Assembly (NCBI GenBank): GCA_020226215.1
Contig: CM035230.1
Span: 457,501 to 521,500, forward strand
DNA from: Sindora glabra
Taxonomy: Eukaryota; Streptophyta; Magnoliopsida; Fabales; Fabaceae
Direction: 5' to 3'
DNA length: 64,000 nt
Notes under the pieces: model-generated
Seen by the model: the letters and a program-made list of their open reading frames with translations, nothing else
Told to the model about the DNA's origin: nothing
Database searches by the model: none
Shown: in pieces, positions 1-14,589 of the stretch
Position numbering within the stretch: position 1 is the stretch's first letter
Layout: each line of letters opens with the position of its first letter
Program-made: the position numbers and the translations under genes

Positions 1-2653
1 ATTTTTTTATTGAATTTTTCAAAATTCAAGAGTATATAAAGATATTTTCTATAATCTAAATGCCTTATATGAAAATACCTTGGGTGTTGAAAAAATGTTT
101 TCCTTTGAAACCGTGTGGACCATACTACTATATGCCATAAAAATCATTTCATAAAGCCATTAGTTACTTAAAATAAGAAATATGTACCATCGAAATTGTG
201 CACTCACTTAAATATATATGCACACACATATGCATATTAATTATTCAAAAATTTAACTAGACCATTAAATATTCCTATTGTCAGAGTTCTAAAATAATTT
301 TTCAAAACATGAAGAGGATCAAAATATAAATTTAAAAGTGGATAATGTTGACAATTATTTGCTAAACTAGTTATTAATTGTGCCATTCAAAACTTAAATG
401 GTTAGGTCCTTTGGTCCTCTGGTGATACCAACCATAGCTAGTGTGATATAAATGCCATCAAACATTAGTGATTTTGGTAGGGTTTATATCTGAAAAGTAT
501 AACCACAAATATAATAAATAATTTAATTACTCAGTGAGATAGTTATCATCTCAATTTTTTAATAAGTTTTAGTTAAGAAAATCATATGCATACAAAACAT
601 ATATCAAAACATTTCTCACCAAAAAAATTCTTCCATCTAATTCACATTTATCAAATTTGTTTGCTGCATTTATAACAATTTAGATATATGTTAAGCACAT
701 ATTTCATTCACATGCACAATATAATCAAGCATTCAGAATGGCAATAAGGCATAAAGAGCCACTACCTTATTACTTCGAACCAAATTTTCTACATGTTTCC
801 TAACCTTATTTTGAGCTTTTCACTTTCCATTCATCCTTCCATGTAACTAGGAAATCATAGGTGTTGGGACAAATCTACATGCTCTCTATAAAGATCTCAT
901 AACATATAATCATATAATCATATCATATCACCATATAGGTATTTGAGCCATAAAATTACATAAGCATTCAAGCCATAATTGAATCACTTTAACATAGTGG
1001 GGATTATTTCTCGTAATTTATTAACTTATTAACTAACAAGGATAACACATGATAACCTATTGTAGGTTTTGTAGTCATCAACTTAATCAATTAATCAAAG
1101 ATAACTTGTAAGGAAATTCATAACACTACTATTGGATTCATATATATTGAAGACAATCTCCTAAGCTTCCTCACATTATTTTAGTAATTACAGGTCTACA
1201 GTTTTCCAACACTTTAATTAGTGAAGACAAACTTATGCAACTTTCAGATGCTTATTATCATATTCACAAATCATCAAGGTAAGGTTAAAATACTATCATT
1301 TGCCATAAACATCATTTCAATAATATAAACACATGATTAGAGGTATTAAAATGGGTTAATTTTAAGGGTTTGACTTAAGATTGATATAATTTTGCCTAAC
1401 CTAGGATTAAGATTGATATGGAAAATGATAACAATGGCCCAGCCTGATAAATGACTAAGACTAATTTGTTCAACTTGTTAAAAAACTAGAACTAAAAAAT
1501 GTCAGTCCATTAGGTTATTAGGTTAACCCATTAGCTTAATAATAGTAGTAAGTAATAAATAATTAATTTATTATTATATATTTAATTTATATATATATAT
1601 ATATTAAAATGATAATTTTGATATATTAAAATTATATTTTAATATATATAATATTAAAATTATATATATAAGCAATGTTAAATAATTTTTAATATTAAAA
1701 TTGATAAATTTATATATTTAATATTATCAATATATTATATAAGTTTATCAAAATAAATAGTTATATTAAATTTAAATTAGTATTTTATATTAAAATTTTA
1801 AATTATTTAAAAATTTTATTAATTTTAAATATATTATATACATATATATAGTAGAATATATTATTATTTATTTATTATCATATATAAATATTACAATTAT
1901 TTATTTATATGTTTAATAATATATATTTATTTTCATATATAATATATATAACTTATTAACATAAATATGTCATAATCAAAATCTCAAATACCACCAACTA
2001 ATGCCATTACCTAGTTGTTTATATTTTTGTTGTTTTCAATTTAACCACAATACCTTCCTAGCTCATTGGAAAATGGCTTCAAAAAGGAAAAAGAAGAACT
2101 AACTTCTACCTTTTCATCATAACTTCATTATACCTATAGAATACTTTGGACTTGGACGCATCATGCATGGCGAAAAGCAATAGCTTTTTAATGTTTTCTC
2201 ATTAAGCAACAGTTCTTGTCTTTAGCCATTGCTCTTTTCATTAGCCATTGCTCAATGACTATTTTAATTTTTTACTAATATTTTATATATTTCACACTAT
2301 TATAAATACTCATCTCAATGAAACTCAATTTACACAATAAAAATATTTTTTCTTTCTCTTTACATTCTCATTCTTATAATTTTCATAATTATGATACATT
2401 TTTATTTCTTTACAAATGTTGAAGATTAGATGTGGACATGGTGCATGAAGTTTCAAAGCATTGAAATTTTTACTTTAAAAGAAAATATTGATGACATTCT
2501 TCAATTCTTTCTAATTTCTACTTATATTTTTATATTTTTTATTAAGTTTTATATATTTCAATTTTTATAGTATTTTAGTTAATTCAATAGTTATTATTCT
2601 TATCAAATTTAATATTACCAATCTCATTTTCATATTATTAATAAATTTTAATT

Positions 2654-5600
2654 ATGGGCTTTAATGATCGTAATAATATACAAAATTATTTTGATAATTA
2701 AATTCTTTTAGAAAATATAGTTACTAATTTTTTAAATAATTTTCCAAATACTCCTTTAAGCACACCTAAATTTACATCATTTCCTTTTTCTTCATAATAC
2801 GCTCATAGTTAAGGTTGGGCAAAAAATTTTAAACCGTAATAAATTGACTGATTTTAACCGAATTTTATCAGTTAAAATTGATTAAAATTAATTATCAGTT
2901 TATCTCAAATAAATATTTTTATGAAAAATTGATTTTTGGATAAAAATGGTTTGTGAATTATTTAATCGTATAAAATCATTTTCAACCGAAGGTTTATGCA
3001 TTCCGAAGTTAAAGTTGCACACATTCCGAAATTAAGGTAGTGGCTCAACAACCTTACGGAAGATAGACAGGCATGACAACAGATGGAGAAAGCACAAGGT
3101 TTTGAGCCATTTTCAAACTAAATAATAAATTTAAGATTACAAGGGATATGATAATAAAACCAACAGATGACAGTCTCTCTTTCGTAGCCACTGTGGGCTG
3201 CATCTCGTGATTTGTGTAGTATAACCTACTTCTGTACCTACCTATACTCTATTGCGTAACTCCTAGCTTCTACACAGATTGAAGCCGCCCTTTCAAACTT
3301 CCTAAAAAGTTATGTATTATTTTACTATAATATTAATATTTATAAGTATATACGTCAAAGAATGCATTTCCATTTTTATAAAATACTTTTTAAAAATTTT
3401 TCACTTCATTTTATAACTCTTTCTTTTTGAACTCTTCGGTGTCTTCGTTGTCTTCTCTAAGGATGAGAAGAGAAAACGCTGATAGCCTAAGAAATCAGGT
3501 TTGGGAGTTCACAATCACCTATTTTCTCCCATCTTTTACCTATTTTGGTTTAACAAGAAGAGTTAGAGCTAAGGAAAACAAATCTCTGTACATATTATCT
3601 TCTTCCTAAAATTTTTAGATCTGTGCATTATCTTCTTTAAAATTTTTAGATTTATATATTATACTCTCCTTCTTCTCACTAAAATTTCATTCTGCTTTGA
3701 GTTATTTTTACTTTTGATTTCATTGCTATTTGTGTTTAGGCGATGGAGGTTTTGTTTTGAAATTTTAATTTACATTTTTGCTTACTAAAAAAAGCAAAAT
3801 TTGAGACCATCGGTACTCGTTCAAACCCGTTTAAATCCATGTCTCATGGTTAAAATCAGTTTTTTCATTAATATCAATCGAATTCGGTTGTTCCTTTTAT
3901 ACATTTAATTTACTTCGATCAATTAAAATTACGTTATTTAACTAATTTTAATCGACCGATGAATACCCCTACTCATAGTCATAAGAATATAAACACTCCT
4001 ATATCCTCATCTAATTTAGCAAAAGATAAAAAATTTTCAAAATATGAAATTATTTTAATTTAAAAAATGTAGATAGTATAGCTAAAGCATTTTATAAATA
4101 TTGTCCAAAAAAGTATAACTATGATAGAAATAGTAGTACTAGTATAATAAGACACTATTATTATTCTAAATATGTGGATATTGTAAATATTTCAAGTGAA
4201 AATTCTAACATGCTTAGTCAGAATAGTTGTGAATATGAATTATGTAAATGAATTTGTCATACTGAAATGCTATTTAGTGCAGTTAGTTTTCTAAAATTAA
4301 ATACTCTGCTTTAACACTTTGATATTTAATGACATGGTATGAATAGGAATATTAGTGTAAATAAATTGAATAAAATTTTTAAAGAGCAAAAAATAATTTT
4401 AGCTAACTTTTTTTTTAAATTCAAAGGTAAAGTTACACTTATATTTGATATTTAGACATTAACATCTCAAATGGGCTACGTTTGTGTAATTGTCCATTAT
4501 ATTAATGATAATTTTATTTTATATAAAAGAATTATTTATTTTAAATCAATTCCACCATAATATGATGCATCTACTATTGCTTTTTATATAATAAAAACTT
4601 GTAATGAATACATGATATTAGATAAAATATTTTTAATTACCTTTGATAATGCATATACTAATATTAATGCTAATAGAATTTTAATTCCAACTTTAAATCC
4701 TATTCTTGAAGCTCAATCTCTTCATCTTAGATGTGCATGCCATATTTTAAATTTAGTTATTGAAATGAATTAAAAGTTATTTCTATACTCATGCAAAATC
4801 TTAGAAATATATTTTCATATATCAAATCATCACCATCTAAAAAGTATGATCAGAGACAATTATGTATCTAAATGTTTAAAAAACCTAAGACACCTCCATA
4901 AGATATTTGTACACAATGGAATTCTACTTTTAAAATATTAGAATTTTGCTTAGAGTATAAAAATGTCATGTATACTTTTTATTCAACAAAAATTCAAATT
5001 AATCATCACCTTAGAAATGTTAAATGGGAAATGACACAAATTTACTTACAATTTTTACAAGTATTTTATAAAGCAACTAATCTTTTACCTGATTCTTATT
5101 ATCTAAACATCTCACTTAATATTTAATGTTTTATTTAATTATATTTTTTGCATTTTAAAAATTTGGAAGTATTAATGGGTTTGAAATTATTATTAATAAA
5201 TGCTTACTAAAATGGAATAAATACTTTAGAAATATTTCTCATTATATGTTATAACTACAATTATGGATCCTAGAGTTAAATAAGAAAGTGTAAAAAAATT
5301 GCTAAGAAGTACCATAAAAATATACAATATGAATTTGACTCAGAGTTTTACATGAATGATATAAATAATTTAATCTTAAAAATATTTCAAGTATATAGTA
5401 GTAAATTTAGTTTTTTACAGTCATGCTTGGATTTTTAGTCACCTTCAAAAATAAGTATCCTATTCTGAGAATAATATGATGATTTCTTAGATTTAATTAA
5501 TGATACTCTCTCAATCAACAATGAATTAAGTTCTTACTTATTTACACATATTGTAGCTAATATGCCAATTTTTGCCATTTTAGAATGGTGGAAGGCATAA

Positions 5601-5840
5601 AGGACATAATATCCTATACTTTCTCTTATGGCATATGATATATTAACTCCTCCAATATCTTCAGTAACATTAAAAAATACATTTTCTCTTAGTGAACGAA
5701 TTTTAGATGACACACATTTATCTATAAATGATTAGAACTTAGAGATAGTTATTTGTTTAAATGATTGGGATGATATAGAAGATAGATAACAAAGTAATTT
5801 GTAAGAAGATGGATTATCATCGAGTGAAGGAGATAATTAA
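2654..5840 (+). pseudogene. hAT family transposase pseudogene (BED finger, WNST, hATC)
   Basis: This is the remnant of a hAT cut-and-paste transposase, pieced together from several frames. The probable start ATG is at 2654, followed by a Ser/Pro-rich N-terminus that is interrupted at 2809 by an unrelated 1162-bp insertion and resumes at 3980. Around 4084-4160 there is a BED zinc-finger remnant: YKYCPKKYNYD then STSIIRHYY, whose first cysteine is now Tyr. At 4685-4760 the pattern LHLRCACHILNLVIE is typical of the hAT core, and TQWNSTF lies at 4911-4931. The C-terminal dimerisation (hATC) region spans about 5566-5785, with AILEWWKA, YPILSLMAYDIL, FSLSERILDD and CLNDWDDIED, ending at TAA 5838-5840. 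Many in-frame stops and shifts make it non-functional. It resembles RICESLEEPER/Ac-like hAT proteins by motif order. The protein must have been roughly 600-680 residues. Confidence 0.8.
2810..3971. mobile_element. Non-autonomous hAT element nested in the transposase gene
   Basis: The sequence is flanked by a perfect 8-bp direct repeat, CTCATAGT (2802-2809 and 3972-3979). Its ends are TAAGGTTGGGCA on the left and, reverse-complemented, TAGGGGTATTCATCGG on the right: a poor but recognisable hAT terminal pair, with subterminal AACCG/CGGTT/GGTCGATT motifs at both sides. Removing the 1162 bp plus one TSD rejoins the hAT transposase reading frame of the host element (YAHS then HKNIN). No protein similarity was recognised inside; a 60-codon frame at 3427-3609 is probably chance. 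It was presumably mobilised in trans by another hAT transposase. Confidence 0.85.
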
Positions 5841-6617
5841 AAATAATAACATATTCATATATTATAAAATTAGTTATTTATACTTATTTTTTTAATAGTG
5901 AAATTTTTCTGTACTAAGTCTTGTGATTTTTACCATTTTTAATAGGGTTTTTCCACGTTAAAAATTATTATATCTTAATTTATTTCTTTATTATTTTTAG
6001 TTCTATTAAACAACAATAATAAAAATAATAACAACAATAATTTTTAACTGATAATAATAAAATATAATTATATTTTATAATAATAAGAGTAATCATAACA
6101 ATAGCAACAATATAATAATATGAAGGAATTTTAATCTAAAATTTAAAATTTCTTACCATTAATTAATCACCTAAGATTTTCAATATGTGATTTTGGTTAT
6201 AAGTTTGATTACTTGTCAAATTTAAACTTAATTTATTTAAATTAAATACATTTTTTATAAATAATTTTTACAAGTGATCAAATTATTTTTAGTTAATATT
6301 TTCTTTCAAGTATTCAAGGTGATGAGATTTTAATTTAAAATTTTAATATATTGAAAAGTTACTAATATATTCTAAGAAATTAGGAATAAAACTATATTAA
6401 TATTTGAAATTTTTCTTTCTTTTTTTTAAAAGAATTCATATTTAATTTTTTTATAATTTTAAAAAATATAATTTTCATTTCAATTATCTCAATAAATTTA
6501 TTCTAATTTTATCCCTTTAATAAATTTTAAGTGACAATAATAAAATATGATTATATTTAATAATAATATATTTTAATCAATTAATGATGTAAAATTAATA
6601 ATAAATAAATAACTAAT

Positions 6618-6719
<102 letters not shown>

Positions 6720-9700
6720 CATAATGGATTATAAAACTTGCTTGAACCCACCTAGTAAATGTCTACTTGGGACTAAGATTAGAATTATAACAATCCGATT
6801 AGGACCTAACTTGATGAAAAAGTAGCTTAACTTAGGACTAACCTGATGTATAATTTTTATCCCTTAGGTCAACCTGATAAGGTTGGATTAGCCCATTTTG
6901 ATAGGTTTACATGTAATTTAATAGAAAAGTATCCATATATTACCTTGTCACCTTTAAAGGGAACCATTCTAAGCATTTATGTATACTAGATCATTCATCA
7001 CATTCCATATGCAAGAATTCATCATCTATATCTTTCATAAGCATTATTTGCAAATATTAATGCATAAAAATTCATTGCACTAATTAGCACATATATGTTC
7101 ATAAAAATTGTGAAGCATGCTTTATCCATGCTTCCATGTTTTGATGCTAGATTTATCAAAAGTTTATCAACTCTTCTTTACATATCATAATGCTCAAGCA
7201 TAAAATTTTATTTCATGTAATAATTAACAAATATGTACTCACAGTTTTGTCTTAAAAACTCACATTCTATTTTTTCACAAGCATTTTTATTTTTTTAAAG
7301 CATACTTTCAAACTATTATTTCTATACATTTATAAGCTAATATCAAGCAAGAATTCACTTTTAAAATGCAAAATTAGTGCATAGTTTTTTAGCAAAATAG
7401 TGACATTACAACTTGGTTTTTCAAAGTTCCATTGTTTCCCATATGAAGCTTATTCAACCTTAAATTTTGCATATTATTTTATCAAGTAAGAAAATATATT
7501 TTTCTTACAAAATCAAGGATAAACACACATGATATAGCAATATAAAAACTACACTATTTCTCCTTATTTAAATCACCAATTCTTTTGCATCCAAGCATAA
7601 CCTTTCACTAGGTTTTAAGAATCATTCTTATATCTGAAAATATCAAATCTTTATGTAACTTTTTATCATATTTCCCAGAAGTTCCAGATTCAAAATAATG
7701 ACATTAAGTGTCATTTTTCAACCTTTTTCATAGTTGACACATGTTACAAAACTTTCCAAAACATTTTACCAATAAACACCTTTGTAGGAAATAACAGTTA
7801 ACTTTGAAATACCAAATTTTAAATCAAACTTATTTAAATTTTTTTAAGAATTTATAGCCTTGAAATAATGACATTAAATGCCATATTTCCACCATCTCCT
7901 TGCACAAAACATTTTATACAAACAACCAAAACATTTCACCCAATAATGATTTTTTATATGAGATAAACTTTATTTTAAAGACAACATTTTTGTGTTATCC
8001 ATATAGCTTAAACTTATAAGCTATGCTCTAAACATGAAAAAAAAATTTGTTTGCTTGAAAAACTTGATATAAAAGTGTTGTACCATTAATCAAGAGTTCA
8101 AAAACAAGTGTAACACATTTTTCCATAAAAAAGAATTTTTTCTTAAGAAATAAGTATGAAACTTGAAAGCTTATAGTAGGGTTTTAACATAATTTTTTTC
8201 TTGAAATTTTTTATGTAATTTCCCTACTAGGATTTAAAAGATCGTAGACTTGATTTTGTAACAAAAATAAAAAATTTTCCCTTAGTCTCATAGTAAAACC
8301 CATGAATGTCAAACATATTACCTAACAAAACTTTTGTTATCATTTTTTAATAAAACTATTTCTTAAAAGCTGATCATCCCAAGATCTAAAAATAGAATGG
8401 CCCTTTTTCAAATCATTATTTAAAAATCTTGTTTTCTATTTCTTTGGAAATCGTTTCTAACAAAACATTTTGTTTCCTTTCTTTTTCAAGAAAATCTTTC
8501 TAAAATTTTTTCTTTTCAATTTAAGGAAAAATCACTTACCATAAAATGTTTTTAACATTAAAACCTTTTCAAATCACATTCTTTTTAAGAAATCTTTGTC
8601 AAAAACTCATCTTTCAAAATCAAAGATTTTTTGAAACATAAGATGACTTCAAATGCTAAACTTTTTCATCAAGAATGTTTTCAAAGAATCACAACCTTTC
8701 TTACATACTTTTTGAAAACTCCTTAAGGATTTAACCTTAAGAAACAAAGTATTATCAAGAAATTTTTTTTATTTTTTTACAAGGCCTTTCTAGAACTCAA
8801 TTTATCCCTTTCTTTTTAAGAAAACTTTGCTATATTTTCAAAATAAGAATGCTATAATAACAACTTTTCAAAACAAATGATGTTACTAACATCAAACTTT
8901 TTCAAAACACTTATTTTTTATTTAAGAAAACCTTTTCAAAACCACTTTTTTTCGATATCTTTTGTTTCCCCCTTTTTAGGAAAAGTTTTCAAGATTATAT
9001 CTTTATTGATCCTCTAATTATAGGATTGCTTAATACTTTATCTTCTAAGAAAACCTTTTTAGAAAAACATATTTTATTTCTTCTAAAGAAAAACATAAGA
9101 CTTTTGTAAAAAGAATGATCTAAAATAATCCTTTTTGAGAAATCTATATTATTCATTTAAGAATATTTCCAAAAGTCCTAACTTTTTTAAAAAACTCTTT
9201 TCTTTCTAAATATAGAAATAATATTTGTCATCCTTTAAGATCAATAATTAAGTAGTAATCCTAGGTAACTGATAGTGAAGTAATACCATGAGAGAAGGGT
9301 TAAAAAAACTCTCATCGAGAAGTGAAATAGAACAAGAAACCATAAGCTCCTAAGCAATGGGAGGAGCTCGAGACCACATGCTTGTTGAAGATAAGTTGAT
9401 GACTCATAGATATTGCTTATGGACTTAAACTTAGGTGATCTACCTATGACCAAGATGAAGCTTGGGTGAAACTAAGTGAAGGACTAAACTAACTAATGTT
9501 AAAGAATTAGTGAATGGGTTATGGTTAAGGGTGAAATGCCACTCGAACCAAAGCTAGTTGGTTCTCCTTAAAATGCATTGAGGCGCAGCAATTGATAGGA
9601 TATCTTATCTTTAATAGTTTATTTTTATGTTTTAATAAATAACCAAATCCACCATGAGAACTATAATTTTAAATATCATCATTCAAAAATAGCATATTAT

Positions 9701-10084
9701 ATATATATATATATATCTTTTTAAAAAAACCAAGAAAATAGGTAAGTTTCTACTTATCTTTGTTGAGCTTGCTTTCATTTCTTTACGCACTTGTGGATTC
9801 AAGTTCCATTATCCAAGAAAAACATTAATTAAGTGAAGAGAAAAAGAATTAAAATCAAGAGATAGTGATCATTTTACCTTTTTTCCTATGATCTATTAAG
9901 CTTTTCATCAAGATCTTTAAACCAAAACTCAATATCCTATAAAGTTCTTTCAAGATCTTACTAAAAAAAACTTTAAGAGAAAATGAGGCTCTCTTTAGCC
10001 AAAGAATTTCATGGCTTGCCTTCTCTCCCTCATGTTCTTACTTCTCTCTTGTATTTTGGTGTGAAAAGAAGTGCAAACATCACC

Positions 10085-10094
10085 CTATTTATAG
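10085..10094 (-). promoter_or_regulatory. TATA box of repeat E
   Basis: The minus strand reads CTATAAATAG, followed after about 30 bp by a purine-rich AGAGAGAAG leader. The plus-strand copy D has ATTATAAATCG with a comparable leader at about 39285. The conserved placement supports an LTR-type promoter. No transcript evidence is available. Confidence 0.45.
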
Positions 10095-11034
10095 TAAAAT
10101 TCAAGGGCTCTTTTATCATTACAATTACTTCATCATTTACACTAAATCAAAGGCCATGGTTTTATCTCCTTTTTTAGGGAAGAATCTTCAAAAATCTACT
10201 AATATCTAACCATATATTCCCTTGTTAATGCATATCCAAAGAAAATCCACTAATATTAACTAAAATCTACTAATACCTTATAATATAATCCATAATATCC
10301 AAGTGTAATTATGGCTCACATAGATTTATTTCCTCACATGGCTAATTCCTATTAAAATAATGTATCCACATGATTTTCTTTCCATTAAGGAAGCCCACAG
10401 TTTGGTCTTCAAGTAGGGAAAAAAAATCTTCTCAAATCCTCCTATGTTCACACTAAGAAATCTAATAAATATTGCTTCATTAATTTCTTTCACATGGCTA
10501 AGCTTTTTCCTTTCACATCGATGACATGGCAATATCTAATTAGTTCCTTAATTTGTACATAACTTTCTAAGCTAAATTAAGTAATACTTTTCTTAATTCA
10601 CATCATCAATTCAAATTTTATAATAAAATCATTACTTAGGATACAGTAAAATTAATTTATCTTTTCAATAATTGTGATAAAAAAATCATAAACTAAATAT
10701 TAACATCCTTTCCTTAATTATCATAACTAAATCATCTCTTATTCTTTAACAAAATCATACTTGGGAAAATACCAAGAAAATTCTTGGAAAACTTCAAAAT
10801 CACATCACTTTTTTTAACAAAGAAATAAAAATCCATGACTCTCTCTAATTCCTAAAAATTAATATATTTCCTTAAGAATCCTATCTTTAATTTCATCAAT
10901 GAAATCTACACTTTTGAATCCATAGTACTAGTTAAGAAACAAGCTCAATCAAATAATATTAGTGAGTATCACACTATTTTCTTCATTTAATCAAAATATT
11001 TTATTTTTAGTAAAATAATAGTTATCACAACCTA

Positions 11035-12960
11035 ATTCTTGGATATCATAATTGGCGTAAAGATATATAACTAGTATTCATATACTAATTAGATATTCTT
11101 GCATGCCTTTAAGACACTTTTAACTCCTTTATTTTCTTAACTTTATTAAGAATATAAATAAGCCTTTAGAGAAAATAATATTGATTACACATATATAAGG
11201 AAATTTAAAACATAATTCACATATAATAAAGATATTTATACAAGAGTACACAACTTTTTTGAAAATATAAATTTGCACACAAATACTATTAAAAGAAGGA
11301 CCCTTAATTAAAATCATCTTATTTCCATTTATTGCCTTCCTCAGGGTTTGATTCTATAGATGAGAAGGAAGAAGCTAGCATATTGACTGAACCAGAACTA
11401 GCTTTGCCTTCCAATGAATGGGACCGTTGAATAAGATTGACAATAAAAGGATTAGACTCAGAATCTACTTTCTAAAGCTTTACACTATAGTTTACTTGAA
11501 AACCTTTTGCAGACATATGTAGTCTACAATAAAATATAATTTGGAAGGTTCCCTAGGTGAAAGGAAGGTTTTTAGCACACGTGTTAGTCATCTTTGTGGG
11601 ATCCATATTTTATATCTATAAATAAAATTTAACAAAAAGAATATGAGTATTAAAATATTTAATAAATGGCTACTCTTCTCCTTTTTCTGGTGAGTTTTCA
11701 CCATAATAGATGAAATATATATACATTAGTGTATAATAAATTACTAAGGTTTTTATGTACTAAATAACTCTTATGTGTAATATTTGGTAACAAATTGGCT
11801 AATTTGTCACTCTTAAAATTTGTTAAAGAGAATGGTTATAGTAGTGTACAGGTTTCACTTTATATCTTTAGTCTAACTTTATCCCCTACCATTCTAAGCA
11901 CAAAGTCACCAACCTTATCCCTCGAACCATTACCATGCTTCTCTTTTTCTATGAAGGATGCATGTCTCTCCCCATATATTATATTGAGGAAAAGCAATGT
12001 TAAGAAGCCGATCATACGCATCAATTGCTCATTTCATTAAGTATGATCAATATACCGACTATGCTATTAGAGTTTTATTAACATAAATTGCCATTCTCAT
12101 GTATTCAATTTCATCATCACATAATTTTCTAATCATTTTCTCATTCTTGGATATTGTTCACATAGTACCAAAAGCATGAAATTCAAAACAAGACAACACA
12201 TGAGTAGTTGCAATAAGAGCCCTTTTTTAATGTCCAAATCACTTCTAATTATTACTAAATTTTTACACAATGTCCTTAATTTGTTAAATGATGAAAAACT
12301 TCAATTATTTCACAAAAACATTACATTGATATTGTTTCATATAGAACCAAAAATATAAAGTTGCCAAACTAGGCAAATTTAGACTTATTGTGGAAAAGGA
12401 TCCTTCTTGACCTTTAAACCAATTTCAATTGCCACTAAATATTTATGTAAGTTTACTAACATGTTAATAATAAAATAATATTAATTATTTAATTTTTATC
12501 AATTAACTTCTTGTACAAACAGCACCAAACTTTAGAATAAAGAATCTAGAATTCTATTTTAGGCTCTTGTAGCTAAAGTCCATACAAATTCACTTTTCAT
12601 AACTATAAAATTTTTCAAAAATTCCTAATTATTTGCATATCTATCCTAGTGTTGTTTGTATGATTAATATACAAAAAATTAAAATTTTAGCAATTCCTAA
12701 TCCTTAATTCTAAAGAGTAATAAAAATTATGGTATTATCCTTCTTTAATAATTTTGTTTCTAAACTCAATATAATCCTATTGTTATCTCTTAAGGGAAAA
12801 CTTAATGAATCCTCTCCTACCAAACTTGATACTAAAATACTAACATCATATCATCACATTAACATTTATATAATACTAAAATCAAATCATGCAACCCTAC
12901 AACTTAACTTAACACCTATAATAGCATATATCATCGTTTTTTTCATCTTTCATGAGAAAA
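11035..12960. other. AT-rich non-coding stretch
   Basis: No gene, LTR end or convincing protein similarity was found. Short frames occur by chance (for example 11795-12040 and 12729-12980), with no codon structure or recognisable motif. A slightly less AT-rich patch at 11330-11560 was translated on the minus strand without recognition. It may be the distal part of the LTR fragment to its right. Confidence 0.5.
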
Positions 12961-12969
12961 CTCAAAGGA

Positions 12970-13874
12970 ATAAGAGATAGTTGCCAGTCACCTTAAATTC
13001 TTGATTATATAACTTTTCAAAAAAAATTTAAAGCAATAACTTCACTAAAATAAATCAAATTTTAGAAATTTTGAAGATAAAACTTCTATGAAAACTTAAA
13101 AGAGATGAAAAAAAAGCTACGTTACTTGGCAAGAGTTAGGTGAAACCACTTGGAGAATCTCTTAGAAATTATTAGAGAATTGAAAACCCTAGTAGAGAAA
13201 TCCTAGGAAAGCATGGTTTCAAAGCTAAAGATGAGTAGAAATTTTATGCAAAAATGCCCTTAAAAGTGGTGCATAAAACCTTATTCTAAGGCTGTCATCG
13301 TAAGCCACCTTTTTATTATTATTTTGTAAAAAGTTGATGATTAATACCATATGATGCAGAATTATTCATGACTAGATTTTAGAAGATAATTTACTAAAAT
13401 CCACTTAAATTTAGCCTAATATAATGTCTAGAAAGAAACATTAATTAATGCACCTAGTTTTTCAATTATTCACCAAATTGCTATTAACTTCCTCCACAAA
13501 CTTGGGCTTTGTTTGGGCTTTATTTTTCTAACTTCTAAAATCAAATTTGGGCCTAACAAAGTTGAACTAAGTCAGCCCAAGTAAACCAAGATGATTTAAA
13601 TTTTGGCCCAATCTTTAGGTTTTTAGGCTACCTAGGCTCTTAATTTCTATAAGGTCTTTGTATAATTTTTCTAAACTTAGTATTAGGCTTTTAATTATAT
13701 TTTGATCCATACTAGTATTTAATATATTTTTGTAAAAATTTTAGTTAGACGTTCCTCCAAACTATTTTTATAGTTTATCTAAAATTCACTTAATTACCTT
13801 ATCGGGTTTCTATTAAGGAGGTTCTTAATCAAAATTCTTTCTTGAACTTTCTTACTTTATTTAGGGGTATTATA
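12970..13874 (-). mobile_element. Gypsy-type LTR fragment, copy C
   Basis: The minus strand begins TATAATACCCC at 13874, one G-to-A change from the TGTAATACCC start of gypsy LTRs. It continues with the same landmarks as solo LTR A (31914 onward): AAACCCGATA, TCAAAATATAATTAAAAGCC, a block rich in GGCC/GCCCA, and a phrase AGGTGACTGGCAACTAT near 12977-12993 that equals AGGTGAGTGGCAACTAC at 33002 in A. It is truncated relative to A. No TSD could be assigned with confidence. Confidence 0.5.
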
Positions 13875-14143
13875 ATAGTGAAAACACATTTTAAGAAGAA
13901 TAATAAATTTAGGCTCTTTTTATCAAAGTGTCATTTATAAAAACCATTTTACATACTTACTAGTCAACTTTTTGACTATTTGCAATATTTCATTTCAAAT
14001 TAATATTCCTCTTTTGGTTCTAGTATGAAACTGTGTGTATGCTATTTGGCAAAAATTCCACATTTTCAATTACTTGAGTTTTCATAGGATGCTTTTAAAC
14101 AAAAACTTTAAGTTACTCTAAGACACTATCAACTATAAATCTT

Positions 14144-14588
14144 GAATAGTTTTAAAAATAGTGAAAATTTTTAAAATAAATTCTAATAAATTTTCTATCT
14201 ATTAAAATTAATAGGTACTTCCACTAGTTACTAATTAATGAATACTTTCTAATTTGTTTCTAATGGTTTTATTCTATTAGGCTTTTATCAAATATTACAA
14301 TACTAGGGTTGTTGTTAGTGTATGCTTTTTTATTATAGTTTATTTAGTCTTGTATTGTTAGTTTGAATATTTCTAAAAATTGTCAAATTTCTTAAAATAA
14401 ATTCTAATGAATTTTCTATCCATTAAAATTAATAGGTACTTCCATTAATTACTTATTAATGACTACTTTCTAATTTGTTTTTAATGGTTTTATTCTATTA
14501 GGCTTTTATCAAGTATTATAGTCATAGCCTATTGTTAGCATATGCTTTTTTATTATAGTTTATTTAGTTTTGGATTATTAGTTTGGAT
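14144..14588. repeat. Tandem duplication, period about 221 bp
   Basis: Two adjacent direct copies, 14144-14364 and 14365-14588. Shared phrases include TTAAAATAAATTCTAAT, ATTAAAATTAATAGGTACTT and GCTTTTTTATTATAGTTTATTTAG. Divergence is modest and no coding potential is seen. Confidence 0.85.
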
Positions 14589-14589
14589 T

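Noticed and set aside
3427..3609. 60-codon frame inside the nested hAT element
   Set aside because: Low-complexity Ser/Leu start, no transposase motif, and length expected by chance.
12977..13879. 5-bp TSD ATAGT around LTR fragment C (12977-12981 and 13875-13879)
   Set aside because: The left position falls inside sequence homologous to the interior of LTR A, so it cannot be a true LTR end; probably coincidence.
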